29,263 nucleotides of DNA from the IMG/VR virus record IMGVR_UViG_3300021963_000492, positions 1 through 29,263 of that record; one strand, given 5' to 3'. The position numbers and the translations under genes were made by a program. Below, in pieces: positions 1-6,044 of the stretch; position 1 is the first letter of the stretch, and every line of letters starts with the position of its first letter. The notes under the pieces are model-generated. The model had not been told where the DNA came from and made no database searches. It saw only the letters and a program-made list of their open reading frames with translations. The stretch is from a virus.

Positions 1-1
1 T

Positions 2-361
2 GGTACACCCAAAACTCACACTTTTAATATAGGTGGTAAGGATTTGGTTGTACCTCTTTATATTTTAGCAGACCACTCATCTATTGGATTAGATGAACTG
101 GATATTGAGTTCTCTTGTAGACTTATATTTGGTGATGAAGATAAAGAAGTATCTAGTCTTAAAAAATCTCTATTAGGGTTATTTAAGAAAAAAGGATACG
201 AACATAATATCAAAGGTATTGAGGTTGATTCTGGATTTAATCCACATGAAACGGGTATGGCTAAAATAAAGGTTAAGTTTAAGGCTGATGATAAACCTGA
301 AGCCGTAAGTAGATTAATTGATGAATATATTAAAAATCTAGAAGACCCAAATGTAAAATAA
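2..361 (+). CDS. C-terminal part of a DUF2589-like protein (5' end outside window)
   Basis: The frame is open from the first full codon of the window, so the gene begins upstream; an internal TTG at 44 is not needed as a start. The 119 visible residues begin with a 'GTPKTHTFNI' segment, then 'VVPLYILADHSSIGLDELDI', and end with 'AKIKVKFKADDKPEAVSRLI'. This order (a hydrophobic 'vPLl.l' strand, an 'I.eldi.F' strand, a late 'mkVkv.a...PE.l.rLid' segment) matches my memory of DUF2589, a family of unknown function. The product has no signal peptide or membrane segment in the visible part. It ends just before a strong terminator, so it closes a transcription unit. The family call is moderate; a role in the virion or host cell cannot be deduced. 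Confidence 0.55.
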   Translation, partial: GTPKTHTFNIGGKDLVVPLYILADHSSIGLDELDIEFSCRLIFGDEDKEVSSLKKSLLGLFKKKGYEHNIKGIEVDSGFNPHETGMAKIKVKFKADDKPEAVSRLIDEYIKNLEDPNVK

Positions 362-364
362 TTT

Positions 365-394
365 AAGGGGAGAACATCGTTTCTCCCTTTTTTT
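365..394 (+). terminator. Rho-independent terminator after the DUF2589-like gene
   Basis: An AAGGGGAGAA arm (365-374) pairs with TTCTCCCTTT (381-390, one G-T wobble) around a six-base loop CATCGT, followed by a run of seven T (388-394). The T run merges directly into the TATATTTATA box, so termination of one unit and initiation of the next are packed together. Confidence 0.85.
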
Positions 395-403
395 ATATTT
401 ATA
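394..403 (+). promoter_or_regulatory. Recurring promoter-like box TATATTTATA before the CsgG-like gene
   Basis: TATATTTATA ends 15 nt before the ATG at 419. The same decamer occurs exactly at 2224 and 25644, and close variants precede other first genes. It resembles the Bacteroidota -7 element (TAnnTTTG) but has no TTTG about 20 nt upstream here. Promoter function is inferred from position and recurrence. Confidence 0.5.
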
Positions 404-418
404 ATAAATTATTTATGT

Positions 419-1147
419 ATGAAAAAATTAATCGTATTATTAGGTATATTGTTAATTACGAGTGGTGTGGGTGTCCTACATGCTCAAACAATAGGAAGTA
501 CTAAAACGGAAGAATTCAAAGCAGACTTTGAAAAGAAAAAAGATATATCCGCTTATTTAGATTACGAAGGACCAAAGAAGTATATTCAAATCCTTAAATG
601 TGGTATTGGTGAAGAAGTGTACGAAATGTACCCTGAACTAAAAGAAAAGAGAGTTGGATTGGGTGTTGCAAATATCGTATTAGAATATTTGGATAATCTT
701 AATAGATTCGAATTCACCGAAGATAAAACGGAAATTAAGAACAGAATGGTTGCTCAATTTAAAGCATCAAATGCTGGTATTTCTGAAAACAAAATTCAAG
801 GTAGGGGAAATATTAAATTAGCACATTACTTTGTAGAGATTGAAGTATATGATTATTCGGTATCAGAAGATGAAACTATCAACTTAAAGGATGGTATCAA
901 AGATAATTTAGTAACTCGTTTGGGTTTGCAGGTTAGATTTACAAATGCTGAGACTGGAGCAATTATAGCAGCATCTGGTTTGGGTGAAGCTAAAACAAAT
1001 AGACAATTAACATTAGTTTCAGATGCAACAATAGACCCGATTAAATTCAATCAATCTACAATTAGTATCTCAACCAAAAAAGCATTAGATATTGCATGTG
1101 CAAATATATTAGATAAATTAATTAAAAAAGGTGTATTCACTAAATAG
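419..1147 (+). CDS. CsgG-like exported protein (curli-secretion channel family)
   Basis: The 242-aa product starts with a clear Sec signal peptide (MKK, hydrophobic core, likely cleavage LHA|QT near residue 22). The mature part has the layout of CsgG/HfaB-type proteins: an early strand ('KYIQILKCGIGEE'), a helix-rich 'VGLGVANIVLEYLDNLNRFE' segment, then 'AHYFVEIEVYDYSV' and 'LGLQVRFTNAETGAIIAASG', which matches the family's 'R.vd..TGei..s..g' strand. CsgG forms an outer-membrane pore exporting curli subunits. No lipobox Cys is visible at the cleavage site, although CsgG itself is a lipoprotein, so this may be a soluble or differently anchored relative. It is the first gene after a terminator-promoter pair and heads a group of exported proteins. 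Alternatively it could be a virion protein with a CsgG-like fold. The fold call is moderate and the role in a phage is unknown. Confidence 0.6.
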   Translation: MKKLIVLLGILLITSGVGVLHAQTIGSTKTEEFKADFEKKKDISAYLDYEGPKKYIQILKCGIGEEVYEMYPELKEKRVGLGVANIVLEYLDNLNRFEFTEDKTEIKNRMVAQFKASNAGISENKIQGRGNIKLAHYFVEIEVYDYSVSEDETINLKDGIKDNLVTRLGLQVRFTNAETGAIIAASGLGEAKTNRQLTLVSDATIDPIKFNQSTISISTKKALDIACANILDKLIKKGVFTK

Positions 1148-1150
1148 TTT

Positions 1151-1273
1151 ATGGGAAGCAAAGCAAAGAAACCAAGAGCAATGAGAAGCCGTAGAAGCGG
1201 TATTAAAAAATTAGAATTAGTAAAAGCTAATTTAGCAATTTTAAAAAAATTAGAGAGTGATAAAACTAACTAA
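1151..1273 (+). CDS. Small very basic protein (40 aa), uncharacterised
   Basis: ATG at 1151 lies 3 nt after the preceding stop and opens a 40-codon frame that ends at TAA 1271-1273. It overlaps the next gene's GTG start by 17 nt. The product is rich in Lys and Arg ('MGSKAKKPRAMRSRRSGIKK') followed by a Leu/Lys helix ('LELVKANLAILKKLESDK'). Tight packing with both neighbours and a plausible basic-tail-plus-helix composition favour a real gene, perhaps nucleic-acid binding, but no family is recognised and chance cannot be excluded for so short a frame. Confidence 0.5.
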   Translation: MGSKAKKPRAMRSRRSGIKKLELVKANLAILKKLESDKTN

Positions 1274-2189
1274 TATATTAAATGAAGGTGTGAGTGCTAA
1301 TGTAGTTACTTGCGATAAATGTAAATGGCATTGGAATATATCCGATGGTGGTAAAACTCCATATACTTGTCACAAATGCGGACATGATAATACGCCAATT
1401 GGAGAAGACCTTCGTAAGTGGTTTGGTAAAGGTAAGACTGGTTCAACTACTGGTGGGGGTTGGGATAGATATAATAGTAAAGGAGAGAAGGTAGGTAAGT
1501 GTGGAGATAGTAAAGAAGGTTCAGCATATGCGGCCTGTTTATCAAAAGAGAAAGCAGCAAAGTTAGGACCTGATGGTAGAGCTGCATTTGTAAAAAGAAA
1601 GAGAGCTGCCCAATCGGATGCTGGGGATAGTAAGAAAGGTGGTGAACAAAAGAAAGGACAGAAACCTACATTTGTAAAGACCGGAGCTAGTGAGGGATTG
1701 GAAGAAAAGTGGTCTCAAAAATATAAAAACTCAATAAATTGTAGTAATCCAAAAGGTTTCTCACAAAAAGCACATTGTGCTGGAAAAAAGAAAAACGAAA
1801 TTATGACAATAGAAGAAAAAATGGAATTATTCTTAGAAAAGAATTGTCCAACTGATCCGGGTAAATGGTCAGCATCCAAAGCAGCCGCTAAAAAGAAATT
1901 TGATGTATATCCATCTGCATATGCAAATGGATGGGCTGCAAAAAACTACAAATCAAAAGGTGGTGGTTGGAAAGTATGTAAGGAAAGTGTTATAAAGGAA
2001 GTAGAAGTGGCAGCTGGACACGAAAACGATAGAGATATGGTAACTGGTGTTGCTGAAATTCTTCGTATGGTAGATAATATGAACAATAGAAAAGAAATAG
2101 CAGATGCAATGTTAAGAAAATTCAAAGCAGAAGATGTAATACATGATGTGGATGAATTTTTAACACTTTGTGGACTATCAAAAATCTAA
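1257..2189 (+). CDS. Modular Zn-ribbon/Cys-Lys-rich protein with capsid-targeting-like leader
   Basis: The 310-aa protein starts at GTG (1257) and begins MIKLTNILNE, a ten-residue leader ending in L-x-E like the T4 internal-protein capsid-targeting sequence. A zinc ribbon follows (Cys19, Cys22, Cys38, Cys41). Then come several short modules that I recognise from marine phage and giant-virus proteins: a 'WDRYNSKGEKVGKC...AYAACLS' block (about 69-122), a 'WSQKYKNSINCSNPKGFSQK' block (152-178), and a DUF5872-like 'KKFDVYPSAYANGWAAKNYK' block (about 197-240). A helical C-terminus (about 245-310) ends the protein. The middle is strongly basic and glycine-rich, suggesting nucleic-acid contact. The leader and composition would suit a DNA-associated protein packaged in the head, but this is inference. 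A terminator follows directly. Confidence 0.6.
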   Translation: MIKLTNILNEGVSANVVTCDKCKWHWNISDGGKTPYTCHKCGHDNTPIGEDLRKWFGKGKTGSTTGGGWDRYNSKGEKVGKCGDSKEGSAYAACLSKEKAAKLGPDGRAAFVKRKRAAQSDAGDSKKGGEQKKGQKPTFVKTGASEGLEEKWSQKYKNSINCSNPKGFSQKAHCAGKKKNEIMTIEEKMELFLEKNCPTDPGKWSASKAAAKKKFDVYPSAYANGWAAKNYKSKGGGWKVCKESVIKEVEVAAGHENDRDMVTGVAEILRMVDNMNNRKEIADAMLRKFKAEDVIHDVDEFLTLCGLSKI

Positions 2190-2198
2190 AATTATTTT

Positions 2199-2224
2199 AA
2201 GGGGAGTGAATACTCCCTTTTTTT
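2199..2224 (+). terminator. Rho-independent terminator after the modular Zn-ribbon gene
   Basis: AAGGGGAGT (2199-2207) pairs with ACTCCCTTT (2212-2220, one G-T wobble) around a GAAT loop, followed by seven T (2218-2224). The flanks are the same as in the terminator at 365-394, including the promoter-like box that begins on the last T. Confidence 0.85.
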
Positions 2225-2233
2225 ATATTTATA
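2224..2233 (+). promoter_or_regulatory. Recurring promoter-like box TATATTTATA before the 279-aa exported protein
   Basis: This is an exact copy of the decamer at 394-403. It ends 20 nt before the ATG at 2254 and is fused to the T run of the terminator just upstream. Confidence 0.5.
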
Positions 2234-2253
2234 GGTAACTAAATAATATACCT

Positions 2254-3093
2254 ATGAAAAACTTATTATTTTTATTGGCATTTGTGCCAACACTAGCTTT
2301 TTCACAAGTTAGTAATTGGAGAAGTAATCCACCACAACAATCACAACCTCAACAAAGGTCTACACCATCAATACAACCATCAACTCCACAAAGAAATGAT
2401 GTTAGTAGATGGCGAGATGAATCGTCGAGAGAGTTTAATAGACCTTCTAGAACAAGACCTGGTTCAAACATAATTGTTAGAGACCCATTCTTTAATGATT
2501 GGGGATGGGGTTGGAATAGATGGAATATGTGGGGAGCACCTGGTTTTGGATGGAATTTTTGGCAACCATCATTCTACTGGAACGATTGGGGATATCGTCA
2601 GCCTGCAAGAATTTATGTTTATGGTGATGGTAAAAGAGATACAATTAGAGGTAAGAAGCCTGTAATTAGTTTTGGTATTCAGAAAACAACCGATAAACAA
2701 TTGGGCGGTTTCTTTACGATTGGTAATAAGGGATATCTTATAATGGAATACAATTCAAGTGTTGAAAGAGATAATTCAACATTCTTTCCATATGGTAATA
2801 TAACTCAAGTTGATTTTCCAATGGTCAATGATTTGATTCAACGAAATAGTTTTTATATCGGAGCTGGTAAACGAATAAAGAGAACCGGTGTTCACTTTAT
2901 GATTGGTACTGTTTCGGAAGATGTAAAATGGAGAGGTAAAGATGATTTGGGATATATTACATTCCCAAAATATTTAGATAGATTTACTACTATGAAAGTA
3001 GGAGCGTTACATGATTTTAAAAATTTAACAATAAAGTTTGATTATGACCCGGTAATCAATAGCAAAACTTTTGGATTGGGTGTGAATTTCTAA
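2254..3093 (+). CDS. Exported Trp/Gly/Asn-rich protein with barrel-like C-terminus
   Basis: The 279-aa product has a Sec signal peptide (MKNLLFLLAFVPTLAFSQ, likely cleavage AFS|Q). A Gln/Pro/Ser-rich low-complexity stretch follows to about residue 70. A striking Trp/Gly/Asn/Phe-rich region (about 80-115, for example 'DWGWGWNRWNMWG') comes next. The rest alternates polar and hydrophobic residues in strands and ends 'SKTFGLGVNF'. The terminal Phe on an amphipathic strand is typical of outer-membrane beta-barrels. I do not recognise a family. The next gene starts immediately after its stop (TAA-ATG), implying co-expression. It probably acts at the host outer membrane or is a surface-exposed virion component; the sequence cannot separate these. 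Confidence 0.6.
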   Translation: MKNLLFLLAFVPTLAFSQVSNWRSNPPQQSQPQQRSTPSIQPSTPQRNDVSRWRDESSREFNRPSRTRPGSNIIVRDPFFNDWGWGWNRWNMWGAPGFGWNFWQPSFYWNDWGYRQPARIYVYGDGKRDTIRGKKPVISFGIQKTTDKQLGGFFTIGNKGYLIMEYNSSVERDNSTFFPYGNITQVDFPMVNDLIQRNSFYIGAGKRIKRTGVHFMIGTVSEDVKWRGKDDLGYITFPKYLDRFTTMKVGALHDFKNLTIKFDYDPVINSKTFGLGVNF

Positions 3094-4512
3094 ATGAAAA
3101 AATGGGTAATTGTTTTATTGTTAATTGTTATATCTTCATTCGTTACGGAAGCGATAGGGCAAACTTATACCCAAACTTATAAGGATAAGTGTACCGGTGA
3201 AATTAAAATAGCAACTACCACAATTACAAATGGTTTTGCAACCGTATCATTTTATAATCAGATAAGAGTATTTTCTCCACAGGAGGTAATGGCTGGAGCG
3301 GTTCAAGTTTGGATAACCGCAACTTATACGGCATACTCAACTATGGGGTGTCCAACAAATGTGGTAGTTCAACAAGCGGTAACTCAAGCGGCAGCTCAAG
3401 CAGCATCTCAAGCTGCTTCACAAGCTGCAAGTTCGGCTGCATCATCTGCAGCAAGTTCATCGGCAAGTGCAGCGGCAAGTAGTAGTGCAGCAGCTGCATC
3501 GACACCTCCACCAACGGCATCGGCACCACCACCTTCTTCAAGTAGTAGTTCTACTCCACCGGCATCATCTGGAAGTAGTAGTTCTGGAAATAGTTCTTCA
3601 TCAGGTAGTTCATCTTCATCATCGGAAACAAAGACTGAAACAAAAACAGAGACTAAATCTGAAACAAAATCAGAGAGTAAATCGGAAAGCAAGTCAGAAT
3701 CAAAAGAGGAATCAAAGTCTGAAAGTAAATCGGAAGAAAAGAAAGAAGAATCTAAATCAGAGGAGAAAAAAGAGGAGAAGAAGGAAGAATCCAAAGAAGA
3801 AAAGAAAGAGGAGAAAAAATCTGAAAAGAAGAAAGAAGAGAAGAAGAAAGCAGTAGCTAATCCAATGATGTTAGCTAGTGATTTAGCAGGAACGGAAGAT
3901 ATGGAAGGTAGATATGCTGTAATGATGAGTGTAGGGGTTTCTAAATCATCTCTTATGGGTGATAAATCATATTCAGCTACCGCACTTATATGGAGTACCC
4001 TAAACCAATTTGCATTGAGTGCTGGGGTGACTAAGATGGATTTTGAGGATGGTAAATTAAATGCGATACATTCATATGGAACTACATTTGCTTACCTTAA
4101 AGGAACTCTAATGAACCTTAATGGGTATACCTGGATTAAACCACATCCTAAATACGGAACATTCGGATATAATGTGGGTGTTATTACCTTAATGATGCCA
4201 AAAATGAATGGTGGCGGGTATGATGTTTCGTTAAGTGCATCTGCTGTTGGATTTTGGATGAAACCCTACCAATATAATAGAAAGGTTACACTAACTCCAC
4301 AGGTATTCTTAATGCAATCACCAATAGCTTGGAACACAATGACGGGAAATAGTTCGGTAAGTAGAACGCCTGGTGTAATTTTAGGACTGGGATACGATTA
4401 TAAAATTAGTAGAAGATTTGCATTATCAACTTCTTATAGAGGAGCTATGACATTTGAACCTAATTTTAAATTGTTAAACAACTTTCAAATCGGTTCAAAA
4501 TTAGCTTTCTAA
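3094..4512 (+). CDS. Exported protein: small N-domain, long Ala/Ser-Pro-Lys/Glu spacer, barrel-like C-domain
   Basis: The 472-aa protein has a signal peptide with likely cleavage AIG|Q after residue 22. A compact domain with Cys33 and Cys87, possibly disulfide-bonded, runs from about 24 to 92. A low-complexity spacer occupies about 95-252: Ala/Ser/Gln, then Pro/Ser, poly-Ser, and finally a Lys/Glu/Ser tract likely to form a charged single alpha-helix. The C-terminal 215 residues look like amphipathic strands and end 'FQIGSKLAF' with terminal Phe, as in outer-membrane barrels. The spacer recalls periplasm-spanning proteins such as TonB or TolA in composition only. It shares a unit with the previous gene and its stop overlaps the next promoter-like box. 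Function is unknown; an outer-membrane or surface role is inferred. Confidence 0.6.
   Translation: MKKWVIVLLLIVISSFVTEAIGQTYTQTYKDKCTGEIKIATTTITNGFATVSFYNQIRVFSPQEVMAGAVQVWITATYTAYSTMGCPTNVVVQQAVTQAAAQAASQAASQAASSAASSAASSSASAAASSSAAAASTPPPTASAPPPSSSSSSTPPASSGSSSSGNSSSSGSSSSSSETKTETKTETKSETKSESKSESKSESKEESKSESKSEEKKEESKSEEKKEEKKEESKEEKKEEKKSEKKKEEKKKAVANPMMLASDLAGTEDMEGRYAVMMSVGVSKSSLMGDKSYSATALIWSTLNQFALSAGVTKMDFEDGKLNAIHSYGTTFAYLKGTLMNLNGYTWIKPHPKYGTFGYNVGVITLMMPKMNGGGYDVSLSASAVGFWMKPYQYNRKVTLTPQVFLMQSPIAWNTMTGNSSVSRTPGVILGLGYDYKISRRFALSTSYRGAMTFEPNFKLLNNFQIGSKLAF
3376..3849 (+). repeat. Low-complexity codon repeats (Ala/Ser, Pro/Ser, Lys/Glu/Ser spacer)
   Basis: About 474 nt inside the 472-aa gene consist of imperfect short repeats: GCA/GCT-Ser codons, then CCA/TCA, AGT/TCA runs, then ACAAAA/GAAACA and GAAAAGAAA-type units. 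The biased composition leaves two other frames open through the region (3408-3794 on the minus strand, 3467-3856 on the plus strand), which are artefacts. Such tracts are prone to length change by slippage. Confidence 0.8.
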
Positions 4513-4520
4513 TATTTATA
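4511..4520 (+). promoter_or_regulatory. Promoter-like box AATATTTATA before the 218-aa membrane protein
   Basis: AATATTTATA overlaps the stop codon of the preceding gene and ends 18 nt before the ATG at 4539. It is a one-base variant of the recurring box. Confidence 0.4.
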
Positions 4521-4538
4521 CACATAAAAACACGTCTT

Positions 4539-5195
4539 ATGAAAAAATTTGTTAATTTCAAAAACATTGCTATAGCAGCATTAATCATCTACATTCTTCT
4601 ACAATGGTTTAATCCAGGTGGAGTTATGCCAGGTGGAAGAACTATCAGAATTGATGGTAAAAAATATGAAGTATTAAAGCACACAATTGATACAATTGAA
4701 GTTGAAAAAACTAAAATAGTAACTAAAAAAGGTGCAGATATTATACATGAAGTAATTGATGTAGATACATTAGTTCTTAAAGAATTAGTAAATGTAGATA
4801 CCGCAGCATTACTTAAAGATTATTTAGCAAAAGTGGTTTACAAAGATACATTAACTTTAGATGGTGGATTGGGGACTATTGCATTAACTGATACCATCAC
4901 AAAGAATAGAATATTAGGAAGAACTTGGGATGCTAAAGTTAAAGAAAGAATCATCAAAGAAGAACTTATTGTTAAAGAACCTGCTAAAACACAATTATAC
5001 TATGGTTTAAATGGTGGATTTAATAAAACTGACTTTGTAAGTTCAGTAGGAGCTGGTTTACTTCTTAAAACTAAAAAAGATAAAATTTATCAATTTGGTT
5101 TAGGTGTAAACAATAGAACCACCGATGGAACTAATGGTTCATTCTCACCGTATGTTGGTTTTGGTACATATTGGAAAATTAAAGTAAAGAAATAA
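4539..5195 (+). CDS. N-terminally membrane-anchored protein, uncharacterised
   Basis: The 218-aa product has an N-terminal hydrophobic segment (about residues 10-24, 'IAIAALIIYILLQW') with no obvious cleavage site, so it is probably an inner-membrane anchor. A region rich in Thr, Val, Lys and Asp follows (about 35-140, for example 'LKHTIDTIEVEKTKIVTKKG'). The last 70 residues are Gly/aromatic strands ('YYGLNGGFNKTDFVSSVGAG', 'SFSPYVGFGTYWKI') resembling barrel or beta-sandwich segments. It is the first gene of a tightly spaced run leading through the leader-tagged proteins. An envelope role is plausible; no family is recognised. A spanin-like lysis role is possible by topology only and is not supported by motif. 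Confidence 0.5.
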   Translation: MKKFVNFKNIAIAALIIYILLQWFNPGGVMPGGRTIRIDGKKYEVLKHTIDTIEVEKTKIVTKKGADIIHEVIDVDTLVLKELVNVDTAALLKDYLAKVVYKDTLTLDGGLGTIALTDTITKNRILGRTWDAKVKERIIKEELIVKEPAKTQLYYGLNGGFNKTDFVSSVGAGLLLKTKKDKIYQFGLGVNNRTTDGTNGSFSPYVGFGTYWKIKVKK

Positions 5196-5196
5196 G

Positions 5197-5484
5197 ATGA
5201 TAAAATTAAAATCATTACTAACTGAAGCTAAGTTTGATGTATATCATAACACATACACTTCTGCAATAAATGCAGCCAGAGAGTATGCGGAAAAACAAGG
5301 ATATGAAATTAACGATGATGATGCTTTTAGAAAGATAGGAATGGGACCTCGTAAACCATCGGAAGGAAAGACTAATAAATTTAGTATTGAACTATCTAAA
5401 GGTGGAAAGGTACAAAGAAAACAACTACATATTCAGGTTTATGGAATGAAATCTAAATACGAATTAAACTGCTATATAGGATAA
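5197..5484 (+). CDS. Small protein with capsid-targeting-like leader (95 aa)
   Basis: The product begins MIKLKSLLTE|A, with Glu10 in an L-x-E context at the same place as the T4 internal-protein cleavage site. The remaining 85 residues form a compact alpha/beta-looking domain ('AINAAREYAEKQGYEINDDD', 'KFSIELSKGGKVQRKQLHIQ', 'KYELNCYIG'). I recall similar short proteins, also with leaders, in marine T4-like phages, but no function is established. It starts 1 nt after the previous stop and is followed at 1 nt by another leader-tagged gene. It is probably a packaged head protein ejected with DNA (inference). Confidence 0.6.
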   Translation: MIKLKSLLTEAKFDVYHNTYTSAINAAREYAEKQGYEINDDDAFRKIGMGPRKPSEGKTNKFSIELSKGGKVQRKQLHIQVYGMKSKYELNCYIG

Positions 5485-5485
5485 T

Positions 5486-5818
5486 ATGATAAAATTAATG
5501 GGTATTGTAACCGGAAAGCAAATTGTAAGTGAAGTTGGAAATCCTCATGAAAATCCTGAAGTTTTAGCTTTATCTAAAAAGATAGCTAAATTGACGGATA
5601 GAAATGACCATACTGCTTCGGTAATGGAATTGGCAAAATTTTTGAAAGATACTAAAGCGATTAAGAAATTAGAAGCAATAGAAGTAATACATAAAGTAGA
5701 AGGTTCAATGCCGGCTGAAATTTCAAAATATAGAGATAAAATTTTAAATGGATTGATGGATGTGGCGGGTGATAAATATAGTTTACACGATTATACAAAT
5801 TTAAAAGGAGCGTTTTAA
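5486..5818 (+). CDS. Small protein with related leader (110 aa), uncharacterised
   Basis: The N-terminus MIKLMGIVTGKQIVSE resembles the neighbouring leaders (M-I-K-L) but the first candidate L-x-E-like site is V-S-E at residues 14-16, so the tag is longer or degenerate. The rest is predicted helical ('PEVLALSKKIAKLTDRNDHT', 'TKAIKKLEAIEVIHKVEGSM') and ends 'DYTNLKGAF'. It lies between two leader-tagged genes with 1-nt gaps, so it is co-translated with them. No known family is recognised. Confidence 0.55.
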   Translation: MIKLMGIVTGKQIVSEVGNPHENPEVLALSKKIAKLTDRNDHTASVMELAKFLKDTKAIKKLEAIEVIHKVEGSMPAEISKYRDKILNGLMDVAGDKYSLHDYTNLKGAF

Positions 5819-5819
5819 A

Positions 5820-6044
5820 ATGCTTAAATTAAAAGATATATTACCGGAACGTCATAAGAATACTCCTAACGAAAGAATATCAAACTACAAAAAGAGAATT
5901 CAAAATCTAAAGGATAAAATAGCTAAAGCAGTGGATACAAATTCTGATACTGTAAAGTTACAAAAAAATCAAATTAAAGTTATTCAACAAACTATGAATA
6001 ATTTTAAACAATCACAAGTAATAAAGAACCAAAAAAGTGCTTAA
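5820..6044 (+). CDS. Small basic coiled-coil protein with capsid-targeting-like leader (74 aa)
   Basis: The product begins MLKLKDILPE|R, again with Glu10 in an L-x-E context. The body is a Lys/Gln/Asn-rich helix with heptad character ('RISNYKKRIQNLKDKIAKAV', then 'TVKLQKNQIKVIQQTMNNFK'). A purine-rich AAGGAG lies about 12 nt before the ATG, inside the end of the previous gene, one of the few SD-like strings in the window. The 3' end overlaps the GTG start of the Ntn hydrolase by 8 nt, suggesting translational coupling. Its small size, positive charge and leader fit an internal head protein, by inference. Confidence 0.6.
   Translation: MLKLKDILPERHKNTPNERISNYKKRIQNLKDKIAKAVDTNSDTVKLQKNQIKVIQQTMNNFKQSQVIKNQKSA

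Noticed and set aside
44-46. TTG codon as start of the first gene
   Set aside because: The frame continues open to the window edge and the upstream residues belong to the same domain, so the gene begins outside the window.
3408-3794. Minus-strand ORF of 128 aa (Asp/Ser/Leu/Phe-rich) and plus-strand alternate-frame ORF at 3467-3856
   Set aside because: Both are by-products of the low-complexity Ala/Ser and Lys/Glu codons of the 472-aa gene; compositions are extreme and no start context or neighbour supports them.
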